A stretch of DNA of 64,000 nt from Pseudomonadales bacterium. GTDB taxonomy: Bacteria; Pseudomonadota; Gammaproteobacteria; Pseudomonadales; Ketobacteraceae. The position numbers and the translations under genes were made by a program. The stretch covers positions 186,001 through 250,000 of the forward strand of contig JAGUVW010000008.1 in assembly GCA_020062665.1 (NCBI GenBank). The letters run 5' to 3'. The notes under the pieces are model-generated. The model did not search any database. It saw only the letters and a program-made list of their open reading frames with translations, and was not told the DNA's origin. Positions 44,925 to 54,225 of the stretch are shown piece after piece. Each line of letters opens with the position of its first letter. The stretch's first letter is position 1.

Positions 44925-45674
44925 ATGGCTCAGACAACTGCGCTGGTAGATGCGCTGAAACAGGTGCTGCGGGAGCAGGGCATTACCTATGCCGACGTGG
45001 CGAAGAAGCTGAAACTGTCCCTGCCGAGCGTCAAACGCCTGTTTGCGGACAAGCAGTTTTCCCTGCGCAGGCTGGATCAGGTGTGCGAGATGGCTGGCAT
45101 CGAGATTTCCGATCTGGCGCGGCGGGTTCAACAGGACAAGGAAATCAGCCAGATTGCCTGGGAGCACGAAGAAGAACTGGTGTCCGATCCCAAGCTGCTG
45201 ATCGTGGCGGTGTCGGCATTGAACCGCTGGAGTTTCAGCGAAATTTTTGCCACCTACAAACTGACCGAGCCGGAGTTGATTCAGCGCCTGGCCCGTCTGG
45301 ATCGCATGAAACTCATCGAGCTGATGCCAGGGAATCGCATCCGCCCGCTGGTGTCCACCTCATTTCACTGGCATGCCGGTGGTCCCATCCAGCGCTTTTT
45401 CGAGGCGCAGGTGCAGGCGGATTTTTTCAAGTGTGCGTTCAACCAGCCCGGCGAGCTGCGCCTGTTCGTCACGGGCATGCTATCGCGGGATTCCAATGCG
45501 CAGATCCAGCAGAAAATGCTGCGCCTGGCACAGGATTTTCGGCATCTGAACGAAGAAGACAAAACCCTGCCGCTGGCGGAGCGTTTTGGCACCAGCCTGG
45601 TGTTGGCGCTGCGCCCTTGGGAACTGGCCGTGTTTGCGAAACTGCGGCGCCCAGGCACTGACAAGGATTTCTGA
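44925..45674 (+). CDS. XRE-family transcriptional regulator
   Basis: A 249-residue protein. The N-terminal helix-turn-helix is of the XRE/Cro type (GITYADVAKKLKLSLPSVKR, then LFADKQFSLRRLDQVCEMAG). The C-terminal 180 residues are a separate domain with no recognised ligand motif (SFHWHAGGPIQRFFEAQVQA is the most conserved-looking part). Proteins of this architecture occur in marine gammaproteobacteria as uncharacterised regulators. The gene is preceded by a perfect palindrome that overlaps its leader and diverges from yiaA-pspA, so regulation of itself and possibly that pair is likely. Confidence 0.85.
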   Translation: MAQTTALVDALKQVLREQGITYADVAKKLKLSLPSVKRLFADKQFSLRRLDQVCEMAGIEISDLARRVQQDKEISQIAWEHEEELVSDPKLLIVAVSALNRWSFSEIFATYKLTEPELIQRLARLDRMKLIELMPGNRIRPLVSTSFHWHAGGPIQRFFEAQVQADFFKCAFNQPGELRLFVTGMLSRDSNAQIQQKMLRLAQDFRHLNEEDKTLPLAERFGTSLVLALRPWELAVFAKLRRPGTDKDF

Positions 45675-45813
45675 CGTCACAAGACGTGTCGCTGTGGCAA
45701 TTGGACATTTTGACCGCGAATCTGGCGTCCCTTGTCATTCAAATTCCAGCGTGGGCACGCTAGTCTCGTCGGCTATGCTTCAATCTGGCAAATCTGTTCG
45801 AAAGGGGATCTGC

Positions 45814-47289
45814 GTGAACAACGAATGGCTTTATCTGAGTGCGAAACAACTGCTGCAGGGTCTGAAAAAAGGCGACATCAGCAGTCGTGATCTGCTGGAA
45901 ACCTACATCGCGCGCATTCAGGAAAAAAATCCCGCCATCAACGCGGTTGTGGCGATGGATCTGGAAACCGCGCGCCAGCGTGCTGATGCTGCCGACAGGG
46001 CAACCGCGAATGGCGAAAGCTGGGGTCCGCTCCACGGTTTGCCCATGACGATCAAGGATACCTACGAAGTGCCCGGCATGCCTTGCACGGCAGGTGCGCC
46101 GTCGTTGCGGGATCATCGGCCGAAAAAGCCGGCAGTCACCATCAGCCATCTGCTCAACGCCGGTGCAATCCTGGTGGGCAAAACCAACGTGCCGCTGTTT
46201 GCCTCCGATCTGCAAAGTTACAACAAGGTTTACGGCACTACTCACAATCCCTGGAATCTTTCCTGCACGCCCGGTGGTTCATCCGGTGGCGCGGCGGCGT
46301 CGCTGGCAGCGGGGTTTTCAGCACTGGAGCTGGGCAGTGATATCGGTGGTTCCATCCGCATTCCGGCGCACTTTTGCGGCGTGTATGGCCATAAGGTGAC
46401 GCACGGCATCATTTCCCTGCGCGGCCATGTGCCCGGTCCGCCGGGCGCACTGGGCGAACCGGATCTGGCCGTGTCCGGCCCAATGGCGCGCACGGCGGAA
46501 GACCTGCAGCTGCTATTGGATGTGGTGGCGGGGCCGTCACCGCTGCAGCAGCCGGGCTGGCATCTGAAACTGCCAGCAGCCACGCAGAAGAAGATCGAGG
46601 ATTTTCGGGTGCTGCTGTGGATCGACGATCCGCTGTGCCCCATCGATCACCAGATGTCGAGCCTGTACCTGCAACTGAAATCCGCGCTGGATAGTGCCGG
46701 CGTCAGCGTCACGGCTGGAGCGCCACTGGGTATGGGGCTCGATGATTTCTATCCGCTTTATATGAATCTGATGGGCAGCATCATGGGTGCTTCCCAGAAG
46801 AAAATGGAGCGTCGGGTGATGGGGCTGGCGGCGCCGCTCTGGCACCGTATCGGGGACTATTTCGATCTACCCAAGCGGTTTGAGTACTTTCTCGAAGGCG
46901 CAGCACAAAGTCATGTGGATTGGCTGCGCATGGATGAAAAGCGTCGGCGCATCCGGGAAAAATTCCTCGCCATTTTTAACCAGTACGATGTGATCCTGAT
47001 GCCGCCGGCCGCCACCACCGCGCTGAAACACCAGCACGAACCGGAAATGCCGTTACGCAAGATTTTCATCAACGGCGAGAAGCGCAACTACGCAGACATG
47101 CTGATGTGGATTTCACCGGCCACCCTGATGGGCTTGCCGGCCACCAGCGCGCCGATTGGTAAAACGACGGCGGGCATGCCGGTGAACGTGCAGATTATGG
47201 GGGCACCGTTCCAGGATAAATCCACCATCAAATTCGCCGCGTTGCTGGCGAAAGTGATGGGTGGATTTACGGTCCCGCCGGGGTATTAG
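45814..47289 (+). CDS. Amidase signature family hydrolase
   Basis: A 491-residue amidase. The catalytic lysine is in TIKDTYE, the glycine/serine loop is TPGGSSGGAAASLAAG, and the nucleophile serine is in SDIGGSIRIPAHFCG. The start is GTG 45814 with AGGGG upstream; the frame extends further upstream only as a shadow of the regulator gene. The substrate is not evident; fatty-acid amide or aryl-amide hydrolysis are possibilities. Its 3' end overlaps the convergent aldehyde dehydrogenase by 4 bases. It follows the XRE regulator by 139 bases and has its own upstream region. Confidence 0.9.
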   Translation: MNNEWLYLSAKQLLQGLKKGDISSRDLLETYIARIQEKNPAINAVVAMDLETARQRADAADRATANGESWGPLHGLPMTIKDTYEVPGMPCTAGAPSLRDHRPKKPAVTISHLLNAGAILVGKTNVPLFASDLQSYNKVYGTTHNPWNLSCTPGGSSGGAAASLAAGFSALELGSDIGGSIRIPAHFCGVYGHKVTHGIISLRGHVPGPPGALGEPDLAVSGPMARTAEDLQLLLDVVAGPSPLQQPGWHLKLPAATQKKIEDFRVLLWIDDPLCPIDHQMSSLYLQLKSALDSAGVSVTAGAPLGMGLDDFYPLYMNLMGSIMGASQKKMERRVMGLAAPLWHRIGDYFDLPKRFEYFLEGAAQSHVDWLRMDEKRRRIREKFLAIFNQYDVILMPPAATTALKHQHEPEMPLRKIFINGEKRNYADMLMWISPATLMGLPATSAPIGKTTAGMPVNVQIMGAPFQDKSTIKFAALLAKVMGGFTVPPGY

Positions 47290-48884
47290 CCTTTCGGCTT
47301 CCACCCCGTGAACATCTTCTTGATCATGAAGGGTGTCAGTTTCGCGGCGCTGGTCACAAATTCCTTGGCGTCGCGCGGATAGGCAAAACGCTGCGCGTTC
47401 AGCAGGCCGGTGTAGGTTTCCTCATTGAACGGATACCACCACAGGTTGCGCTTGGACGGCAGCAGATCCCAGTTGATGGCTTTCGCGTGGGTCATTTCCA
47501 GCAGACCCTCGTGGCCATGGGTGCGGCCCAGGCCGGAGTGCTTCCAGCCGCCCCAGGGCATTTCTGACAGCCCATGGGTGTACAGGTGATCGTTGATGGT
47601 GGTGACGCCGGATTCCAGCAGGCCCGCCACGCGCTTGCCGCGCGCCAGATCCTTGGTCCAGATGGAAGAGGTCAGCGCCAGATGGGAATCGTTGGCCAGC
47701 TGGATGGCTTCATCCTCGGTGGAAAACTTCATCACGGGAATCACCGGGCCGAAGGTTTCATCGCGGATCAGCAGCATGTCCTCGGTGGTGTTCACCATCA
47801 GCGTGGCAGGATAGAAATGACCTTCCTGCGGGCCTACCGCCTGGGACTGCGCCACGATTCTTGCGCCTTTCGCCAGTGCTTCGTCCACATGCTTGCGCAC
47901 GGTGTTGAGCTGGCCACGGGTGGTCATCGATCCCATGTCGACGTTGAAACCCTGGCCCACGCCATGACGCAGTGCGCGGGTTTTGCGTGCCATGATTTCC
48001 ACGAATTCGTCGTAAATGGATTCATGCACGTAGACACGCTCGACGCCGCCGCAGGATTGACCCGCGTTCTGGAAGCCTGCCCACAGGGCGCCGTTGGTGG
48101 CGCGTTCCAGATCCGCGTCTTCGAACACGATCATCGGATCGTTGCCGCCCAGTTCCAGCGACAGCGGTGTCAGCGTTTTGGCCGCCTGTTCCATCAACTG
48201 CTTGCCCACATCGACAGAGCCGGTGAAGAAAATCTTGTCGATACCATTTTCCAGAAACGCAGTGGACACGGCGCCGCCGGAACCCACCACTTGCTGGAAC
48301 AGACCTTTCGGCAGATTGCCCGCTTCCACGATGCGATTGATGGCTTCACCTACCAGTGGTGTGGCAGCAGCAACTTTCAGCAGAACCGCGTTGCCGGCCA
48401 TCAGACCCATCACCACTTCGCCAAAGGGAATCGACAGCGGGTAGTTCCACGGACTGATGATGCCCACCACGCCCAATGGCTTGCGCTGCATCACCGTGCG
48501 CTTGTTGAAAAACAGAATGCTGTCGATGGGGAGTTTTTTATCTTTCAGCGCTTTTTCGGCGTGGCGCGCGTACCAGTCACAGGCCAGGGTGCAGGGCAGC
48601 ACTTCGGTGCCCAGCGCGTCCACGAGGGTTTTGCCATTGCTCTTGCTGACAATTTCAGACAGCTCTTCTGCATTCGCCACAATGTATTCGCGCATGCGGT
48701 GCAGGGCGCGGGCGCGCTCCTTGAACGTGCGCTTGGCCCAGATTTTCTGCGCGCTGCGGGCGTGGGCGAACATCTCGCCGACCTTGCTCATGTCCGTGTT
48801 GGGGATGTGACCGATCTCTTCACCGGTGGCGGGGTTGTAGGCGATGGTCAGGCCGGGTTCTTGTATGTCTTGTGGCGCGGTCAT
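47286..48884 (-). CDS. Aldehyde dehydrogenase (NAD(P)-dependent)
   Basis: A 532-residue ALDH-superfamily enzyme. The catalytic cysteine is in NAGQSCGGVERVYV, the glutamate is in LELGGNDPM, and the cofactor segment FTGSVDVGKQLMEQ precedes it. PWNYPLSIPFGEV is also typical. The C-terminus extends about 50 residues past the usual end with an aromatic and basic tail (LWWYPFNEETYTG onward), which may associate with the membrane. Function in oxidising fatty or other aldehydes would fit the lipid genes nearby, but the substrate is not shown. It diverges from the ThDP enzyme gene. Confidence 0.9.
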   Translation of the reverse strand: MTAPQDIQEPGLTIAYNPATGEEIGHIPNTDMSKVGEMFAHARSAQKIWAKRTFKERARALHRMREYIVANAEELSEIVSKSNGKTLVDALGTEVLPCTLACDWYARHAEKALKDKKLPIDSILFFNKRTVMQRKPLGVVGIISPWNYPLSIPFGEVVMGLMAGNAVLLKVAAATPLVGEAINRIVEAGNLPKGLFQQVVGSGGAVSTAFLENGIDKIFFTGSVDVGKQLMEQAAKTLTPLSLELGGNDPMIVFEDADLERATNGALWAGFQNAGQSCGGVERVYVHESIYDEFVEIMARKTRALRHGVGQGFNVDMGSMTTRGQLNTVRKHVDEALAKGARIVAQSQAVGPQEGHFYPATLMVNTTEDMLLIRDETFGPVIPVMKFSTEDEAIQLANDSHLALTSSIWTKDLARGKRVAGLLESGVTTINDHLYTHGLSEMPWGGWKHSGLGRTHGHEGLLEMTHAKAINWDLLPSKRNLWWYPFNEETYTGLLNAQRFAYPRDAKEFVTSAAKLTPFMIKKMFTGWKPKG

Positions 48885-49205
48885 GCAGTGGACCTCTGAA
48901 AGAAATTAAAGCAACTGATTTGTGGTTATGTTTTCGGCCATTCTACGCGCGGCAAGGGGGATGGAGCAATGCCAGTCCTGTATCACTTGTGATGGATTGT
49001 TAACTGGTTGAATTAAAATAATTTTCACCTGGACTGACTGGCAGCGAGGCGCGGTGCCGCTGCACACGGTGGTGGCAGCGCGGGGCAATATAAAACATGA
49101 CTGCCGAGTCGGTGTTCAGCTCTGCGCTGGAATTGCCAAAGCACATGGCAAGGGCGAGGATAACCGCGCGACAAACCCCATTCCTGGATACGGTGGAACG
49201 ACAAG
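48885..49205. other. Intergenic region between divergent aldehyde dehydrogenase and ThDP enzyme
   Basis: 321 bases without a gene. It includes an A/T-rich stretch (49001-49025) and a 12-base palindrome, ATCAC (48982-48986) TT GTGAT (48989-48993). Both promoters must lie here, but I cannot place either. Confidence 0.5.
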
Positions 49206-50942
49206 ATGAAAAAAACAGGTGCCTGGCTGGTTCGATACGCGCTGGAACAGATCGGCGTGCGTTTTACCTTTGGTATTCCCGGCGTCCACAACACCGAGCT
49301 GTATGACGAGCTCAACAATTCCGACACCATCCAGCCGATTCTGGTGACGCACGAGGCGGGTGGCGCGTTCATGGCGGACGCTATCAGCCGCACTTCATCC
49401 AGCATTGGCACCTTGGCGATCGTGCCGGCGGCAGGTGCAGCGTATTCATCCGCTGGCATTGGCGAGGCGTATCTGGATGGCATTCCCATGCTGGTGATTT
49501 CCGGCGGCGTGCGCACGGATATTCCATTTACCTATCAGTTGCACCAGATGGATCAGCAGAATTTTCTGAACGAGATCACCAAGCAGACCTGGAAGGTGTC
49601 GCGTCATTCCGAAATCATTCCCACCATTTATGAAGCCTATCGTGTGGCGAATGAGGGTGAGCCAGGGCCCGTGTTTGTGGAAGTGCCGGTGAATCTGCAA
49701 CTGTTTACCGGTGAAGTGGACAGCCTGCCACTGTTCGAACAGCGCGCGCCAGCGCCGCTGCTGGTGGAAAGCTCGCAGATCGACAAGGCGGTGGAGTTGC
49801 TGCTGAAGGCAAAAAATCCCGGCATCTTTGTCGGCTGGGGCGCCCGTGACGCCACGCAATGGGTGACCGAGATTGCGGAGTTTCTCAACGCGCCGGTGTC
49901 TACCACGCTGCAGGGATTGAGCGTGTTTCCCGCCAACCATCCCTTGCATACCGGCATGAGTTTTGGTGCGTCATCGGTGCCGGCGGCAGAAAATGCATTT
50001 CGTCATTGTGACTGTCTGCTGGCCGTGGGTACCCGTTTTGGCGAAATCGCTACCGGCAGCTTTGGTGTGAAAGTGCCTGAAGATCTGATTCACGTGGATA
50101 TCAATCCGCGCGTGTTTCACGCCAACTATCCCGCCAAAGTTGCGCTGGAAGGCGATGCATCCCGCGTGCTGGAACTGCTGTGGCAGGCGCTGCAGAAAAT
50201 GCCGCAGCCCACCAATCAGCGCGGCATGATCCGGGAGCAGATCCTGAAGGACAAGGAACAATACGCCCAGGCCTGGCTGCAGCACGACAGTGGTGAGCGG
50301 GTGAATCCGCTGCATTTCTTCCGCGCCTTGCGCCGTGCCATGAAGGACGATGATTTTCTGGTGGTGGACGATGGCAATCACACGTTCCTGACGGCGGAAC
50401 TGATGCCGATCCATCGCTCGAAGCGCATGATTTCACCCACGGATTTTAATTGCATGGGATACGCGGTGCCAGCCGTGATCGGCACTAAGCTGGCCAACCC
50501 GGATCAACAGGTGGTGGGCATCATCGGCGATGGCGCCTTCACCATGACCTGCATGGAAATTCTCACCGCTACCCGACTGAAACTGGGTGCGGTATTTTTT
50601 GTCTTTCATGATGGTGAGCTGTCGCAGATTTCCCAGGCCCAGGAAATTCCCTACAACCGCAAGACCTGCACAGTGCTGCAGGGGCTGGATGTGGCGGGTG
50701 TTGCGAAGGCTACAGGTGCCCGCTTTCTGGCGCTGGAGCGCAATGCGGATTGCAGCGAGGTTGTCGAGAAGGCGCTGAAAATGGCGGCGGATCAGGCGCC
50801 CGTGGTGGTGGATGTAAAAATCGACTATTCAAAGCGCACGCGCTTTACCGAAGGGGTCGTGGGCACCAATCTGAAACGCTTCAACATGGGCACCAAGGCG
50901 CGCTTCATTGGCCGCGCGCTGCTGCGTCGGGTCACCGGCTGA
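49206..50942 (+). CDS. Thiamine-diphosphate enzyme, acetolactate synthase-like
   Basis: A 578-residue ThDP-dependent enzyme with N-terminal, central and C-terminal domains as in acetolactate synthase and benzoylformate decarboxylase. The cofactor-activating glutamate is Glu50 in LVTHEAGGAF. The ThDP/Mg motif begins GDGAFTMTCMEILT (near 441) but where most relatives have the closing Asn pair it reads FVFHDGE, so Asn is replaced by Asp. The last 30 residues (KRFNMGTKARFIGRALLRR) are a basic amphipathic tail. No regulatory subunit is encoded nearby, so it is not a biosynthetic IlvB. Decarboxylation or ligation of a 2-oxo acid is likely; substrate unknown. Confidence 0.85.
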   Translation: MKKTGAWLVRYALEQIGVRFTFGIPGVHNTELYDELNNSDTIQPILVTHEAGGAFMADAISRTSSSIGTLAIVPAAGAAYSSAGIGEAYLDGIPMLVISGGVRTDIPFTYQLHQMDQQNFLNEITKQTWKVSRHSEIIPTIYEAYRVANEGEPGPVFVEVPVNLQLFTGEVDSLPLFEQRAPAPLLVESSQIDKAVELLLKAKNPGIFVGWGARDATQWVTEIAEFLNAPVSTTLQGLSVFPANHPLHTGMSFGASSVPAAENAFRHCDCLLAVGTRFGEIATGSFGVKVPEDLIHVDINPRVFHANYPAKVALEGDASRVLELLWQALQKMPQPTNQRGMIREQILKDKEQYAQAWLQHDSGERVNPLHFFRALRRAMKDDDFLVVDDGNHTFLTAELMPIHRSKRMISPTDFNCMGYAVPAVIGTKLANPDQQVVGIIGDGAFTMTCMEILTATRLKLGAVFFVFHDGELSQISQAQEIPYNRKTCTVLQGLDVAGVAKATGARFLALERNADCSEVVEKALKMAADQAPVVVDVKIDYSKRTRFTEGVVGTNLKRFNMGTKARFIGRALLRRVTG

Positions 50943-51034
50943 GCAATCACTCGCCCGGTTTGTTGTCAAAGGTCAACACGGTCGGCCGTTAGGGCATATA
51001 CTGTTTTCATATAGCCCAAACGGACGCCCACGAT

Positions 51035-51940
51035 ATGAAACTCAGTACCCGTTACTGCGGACTCCAGCTCAAGACACCCCTGATCGCATCGGCGTCGCCC
51101 CTTACAGCAGAGCTGGCATCGGCACAGCGACTGGAGGCGGCGGGAGTGGGTGCGATCATTCTGCCGTCGCTGTTCGAAGAAGCCGTGCGTGCGGATGTGC
51201 GCAATCTGGATCAGTATGTGGATCGCATCAAGCGCTACAAGGACACGCTGGGCATTCCCGTCATCTCCAGCCTCAACGGGATTACCGAGGGTGGCTGGCT
51301 GGAACAGGCGGCCCGGCTGGAGCAGTCAGGTTGCGATGCGCTGGAGCTGAATATCTATTACGTCGCGGCGAGCGCGAAAGAAAGCAGCGATCATATCGAG
51401 CGTCGCTACATCGACCTGGTGTACAAGCTGCGGGCGCACATCGGCATTCCGGTCAGCGTCAAACTCACCTATCAATTTTCATCCATTGCCCATCTGGTGA
51501 AACGGCTGGAAGAGACGGGAATCGATGGCGTGGTGCTGTTCAACCGCTTCTATCTGCCGGACATTGATCTGGAAACCCTTACCATCAATCCCACCCTGCA
51601 TCTGAGCCACTCCACCGAGGCGTTGATGCGGATTCGCTGGATTGCCATTTTGCGGGATCAGGTAAATCTGTCGTTGGCCGCTACCGGTGGATTTCACACG
51701 GTGGACGATATTCTCAAGGCGTTACTGGTAGGAGCGGATGCGGTGCAGCTGTGCAGCGTGCTGTTCCAGCAGGGCGTGGATGAAGTGGAGCGTCTGCTGG
51801 CCGGCATGCAGGAATGGATGGCGCGCAAGGGTTATGATTCCGTGCACGCCATGAAGGGCAAGATGAGTTACGGCAATCTGAAAGATCCCAGCGGCTTTGA
51901 ACGTTCAAATTACCTGAGTGTGCTCGAACACAACAGTTGA
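51035..51940 (+). CDS. Dihydroorotate dehydrogenase-like flavoprotein
   Basis: A 301-residue FMN-binding TIM-barrel protein resembling class 1 dihydroorotate dehydrogenase. It begins MKLSTRYCGLQLKTPLIASA, with LELNIYYVA, SVKLTYQFSS and GVVLFNRFYLPDIDLE, then the phosphate site ATGGFHTVDDILKALLVGAD. The FNRFYLPD segment is the form found in DHOD-like proteins that sit beside ferredoxin or oxidoreductase genes and are not the pyrimidine enzyme. It follows the ThDP enzyme by 92 bases. A true PyrD role is unlikely but not excluded. Confidence 0.83.
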   Translation: MKLSTRYCGLQLKTPLIASASPLTAELASAQRLEAAGVGAIILPSLFEEAVRADVRNLDQYVDRIKRYKDTLGIPVISSLNGITEGGWLEQAARLEQSGCDALELNIYYVAASAKESSDHIERRYIDLVYKLRAHIGIPVSVKLTYQFSSIAHLVKRLEETGIDGVVLFNRFYLPDIDLETLTINPTLHLSHSTEALMRIRWIAILRDQVNLSLAATGGFHTVDDILKALLVGADAVQLCSVLFQQGVDEVERLLAGMQEWMARKGYDSVHAMKGKMSYGNLKDPSGFERSNYLSVLEHNS

Positions 51941-51954
51941 GCGAGGGAAGGGCG

Positions 51955-54132
51955 CTATTTCAACGCGCCTTCCAGCTCTTCGATCAGCAGCGTGCGTGCG
52001 ATTTTGTCCTGCAGGCTGTGAGCTTCCACCAGCTTGAGGCGCTCAAGATAGGGCAGCAGTTTTTCCGGGACTGGCTGATTGCCGCCGCGCAACGTTTTGA
52101 GCAGCGTGCCAGCCACCACCGATTTGCGTTCGGCTTTGGCTTTGATGGCCTTCAGGCTGCGCGCCAGCAGTAGTTCTTCCACCGTGAAATCCATTCCCAG
52201 CGGAAATGCCGGCAACAGGCCCTTGCTGCGGAACTGGGCGCCGATCTGTTCCAGCCGTTCCGGCGTATTGTGGCGGAACACCTCGGGAATTTCATAACTG
52301 GCCGATAGTTTCCCTGCTTGCTTGGCTTTCTTCAACAGCTCGGGCTGGAAGCGGGAATCTGCGATGTTCAGCATGGCGGCTGCCACTTCGCTGTCACACT
52401 TGCCGCGCACATCGGCAATGCCGTATTCCGTCACATAGATGTCGCGCAGATGGCGGGGAACCGTAGTGTGGCCATAATTCCAGACAATGTTTGACTGGGT
52501 GTGGTCGTTTTTCTCCCGCGTGCTTTTCAGCATCAGGATGCTGCGGGCACCTTCTAGTTCGTGGGCTTGTGCCACAAAGTTATACTGCCCACCCACGCCG
52601 CTGACAACGCGGCCGTTGTCGAGCCCATCCGAGGTAGACGCCCCCAGCATGTGGGCCAGAAAAACGGTGTTGATGAAGCGGCCTTTCACGCGCTGGTGTC
52701 GCTTGACCTGCTCGTCGCCGTACAGCTGGTTCACGTAGCTGATCCGGGTCATGTTGATGGCTTCCAGTGTGTCCTCGTCCAGCTGCTTCATGCCTTCATA
52801 AAAGGATTTCTGACCCAGGAAAAATCCGCCGTGCATGATGCGGCCGTGCTTGAGCTGCTTGCCCAGACAGGCATCTGCCAGTGCTTTGCGGTTGGCGTCA
52901 TCGTGGATGTCCCACGAGAAGCTCTGTCCCGATGCAGTTATGACAGTGTGTTTATCCAGCTTCACTGGCGGAGAAAAAATGCCAAAGTAGTTCAGAAACG
53001 CGATGTCCTCCCGCCGCAGTCGGGAATGAATCACATGCTCGCTCATCAGAACATCCAGCGTGTCCGCGCGCAGGGTTTCCTGCAGCTTGCCTTCGTTGAG
53101 CAGCTTCTGCAGACCTTCGTGTTCGTAAACCTTGCGTTTGAGGATGCCGTCCTTGATCAGGGTGAAGAAGCCATCCACGAACATCTCGCTGTTGCCGTAC
53201 AGGCCCTGCTCGAAAGTACCCAATCCTCCATCCGTGCGAATCAGATCACCCCATTTCTCTTCCACCTGCAGCGCTTTCATGATGCCCTGGTATTCCGCAT
53301 TGTGCTGGTGACGCAACTGGCAACCATAGACAATGGCGTCACCCAGGGAACCGATACCGATCTGCAGCGTGCCGCCGTCGGCGATGAGTGCGCTGGCGTG
53401 CAGGCCAATCATGTAATCGGTGGTGGTCACCGGCATTTTGGGTGGCGCAAACAGCGTGGTGTAGTACTGCGGGTTGTTGATGATGATGTCGAAGCGGCTT
53501 CCCGCGATCTGCGCGTCATTTCCCATGAAGGGAAGATGCTCATTCACCACCCCGATAAACAGGATGGCCTCGCCCGCAGCTTTGCGTTTTTCGATAGCCG
53601 GCAGAATGTCGAGTACAGTTTCAGGATTGCAGCTCAGGCTGTATTCGTCGATGTCGTGTCGGCGCCGGTGCGAAATCGTTTGTGCCAGCACGTTCACACC
53701 ACGGGCGAGAATGTCGCGGGGGGCGTGTGTGTAGTTGGTGCAGATGTAGTTCTGCTGAGCCAGATTGTTGTCCAGCATGGCCCCGGATTTGAAATAGAAT
53801 TCATGCACCTGGATATTGGCAGGTACGTCTCCCTTGCGCAGATCGCGCATGTAATCCAGGCCGGGATAGCTGCCGAAAACGCGCTGAAAGAACGGCTCCA
53901 GCAACTCCTTTTGCAAACCCTCACCGGGGGATGGCATTTCCAGCGACAGTGCGGTGTAGATTTCCAGGCGGATGCGGGGATCGGCCTTGGCACGCTGGTA
54001 GAGCGCGTTGACGAATTCCGGTGGCTTGCCCAGTCCCAGCGGCAGGCCCAGTTTGATGTGCTGGCCGACGGTAGCCAGAACCACGTCAACACAGTGCTCC
54101 ACTGTGTCGATTTTTTGAGTGCTGTTGGTCAT
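51955..54132 (-). CDS. Acetyl-CoA hydrolase/transferase family protein
   Basis: A 725-residue CoA-transferase of the acetyl-CoA hydrolase (4-hydroxybutyrate CoA-transferase-like) family. Recognisable segments are GGTLQIGIGSLGDAIVYGCQ in the first half, VSGVGGQYNFVAQAHELEGA in the second, and HTTVPRHLRDIYVTEYGIAD near the C-terminal domain. It is longer than the usual 430-640 residues, with an N-terminal extension and a C-terminal helical tail (VVAGTLLKTLRGGNQPVPEK). Acyl exchange between CoA and a carboxylic acid is the expected chemistry. It converges on the DHOD-like gene with a 14-base gap. Confidence 0.85.
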   Translation of the reverse strand: MTNSTQKIDTVEHCVDVVLATVGQHIKLGLPLGLGKPPEFVNALYQRAKADPRIRLEIYTALSLEMPSPGEGLQKELLEPFFQRVFGSYPGLDYMRDLRKGDVPANIQVHEFYFKSGAMLDNNLAQQNYICTNYTHAPRDILARGVNVLAQTISHRRRHDIDEYSLSCNPETVLDILPAIEKRKAAGEAILFIGVVNEHLPFMGNDAQIAGSRFDIIINNPQYYTTLFAPPKMPVTTTDYMIGLHASALIADGGTLQIGIGSLGDAIVYGCQLRHQHNAEYQGIMKALQVEEKWGDLIRTDGGLGTFEQGLYGNSEMFVDGFFTLIKDGILKRKVYEHEGLQKLLNEGKLQETLRADTLDVLMSEHVIHSRLRREDIAFLNYFGIFSPPVKLDKHTVITASGQSFSWDIHDDANRKALADACLGKQLKHGRIMHGGFFLGQKSFYEGMKQLDEDTLEAINMTRISYVNQLYGDEQVKRHQRVKGRFINTVFLAHMLGASTSDGLDNGRVVSGVGGQYNFVAQAHELEGARSILMLKSTREKNDHTQSNIVWNYGHTTVPRHLRDIYVTEYGIADVRGKCDSEVAAAMLNIADSRFQPELLKKAKQAGKLSASYEIPEVFRHNTPERLEQIGAQFRSKGLLPAFPLGMDFTVEELLLARSLKAIKAKAERKSVVAGTLLKTLRGGNQPVPEKLLPYLERLKLVEAHSLQDKIARTLLIEELEGALK

Positions 54133-54225
54133 TGCGGTCGTTCCTTCACTGACAAAGCCCAGTCTGCCAGCGGTGATGAATACGGGACATGATCCCGATC
54201 AGAAAAGGCATTGAAACCGGTGCAA

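Noticed and set aside
51940-51995. Imperfect hairpin (GAAGGGCGC / GCGCCTTC) between the DHOD-like and CoA-transferase genes as terminator
   Set aside because: The stem has a bulge, no T-run follows on either strand, and it lies partly inside the CoA-transferase coding region.
52561-54192. Plus-strand open frame of 543 codons opposite the CoA-transferase gene
   Set aside because: No family features, and it is fully covered by a conserved gene on the other strand.
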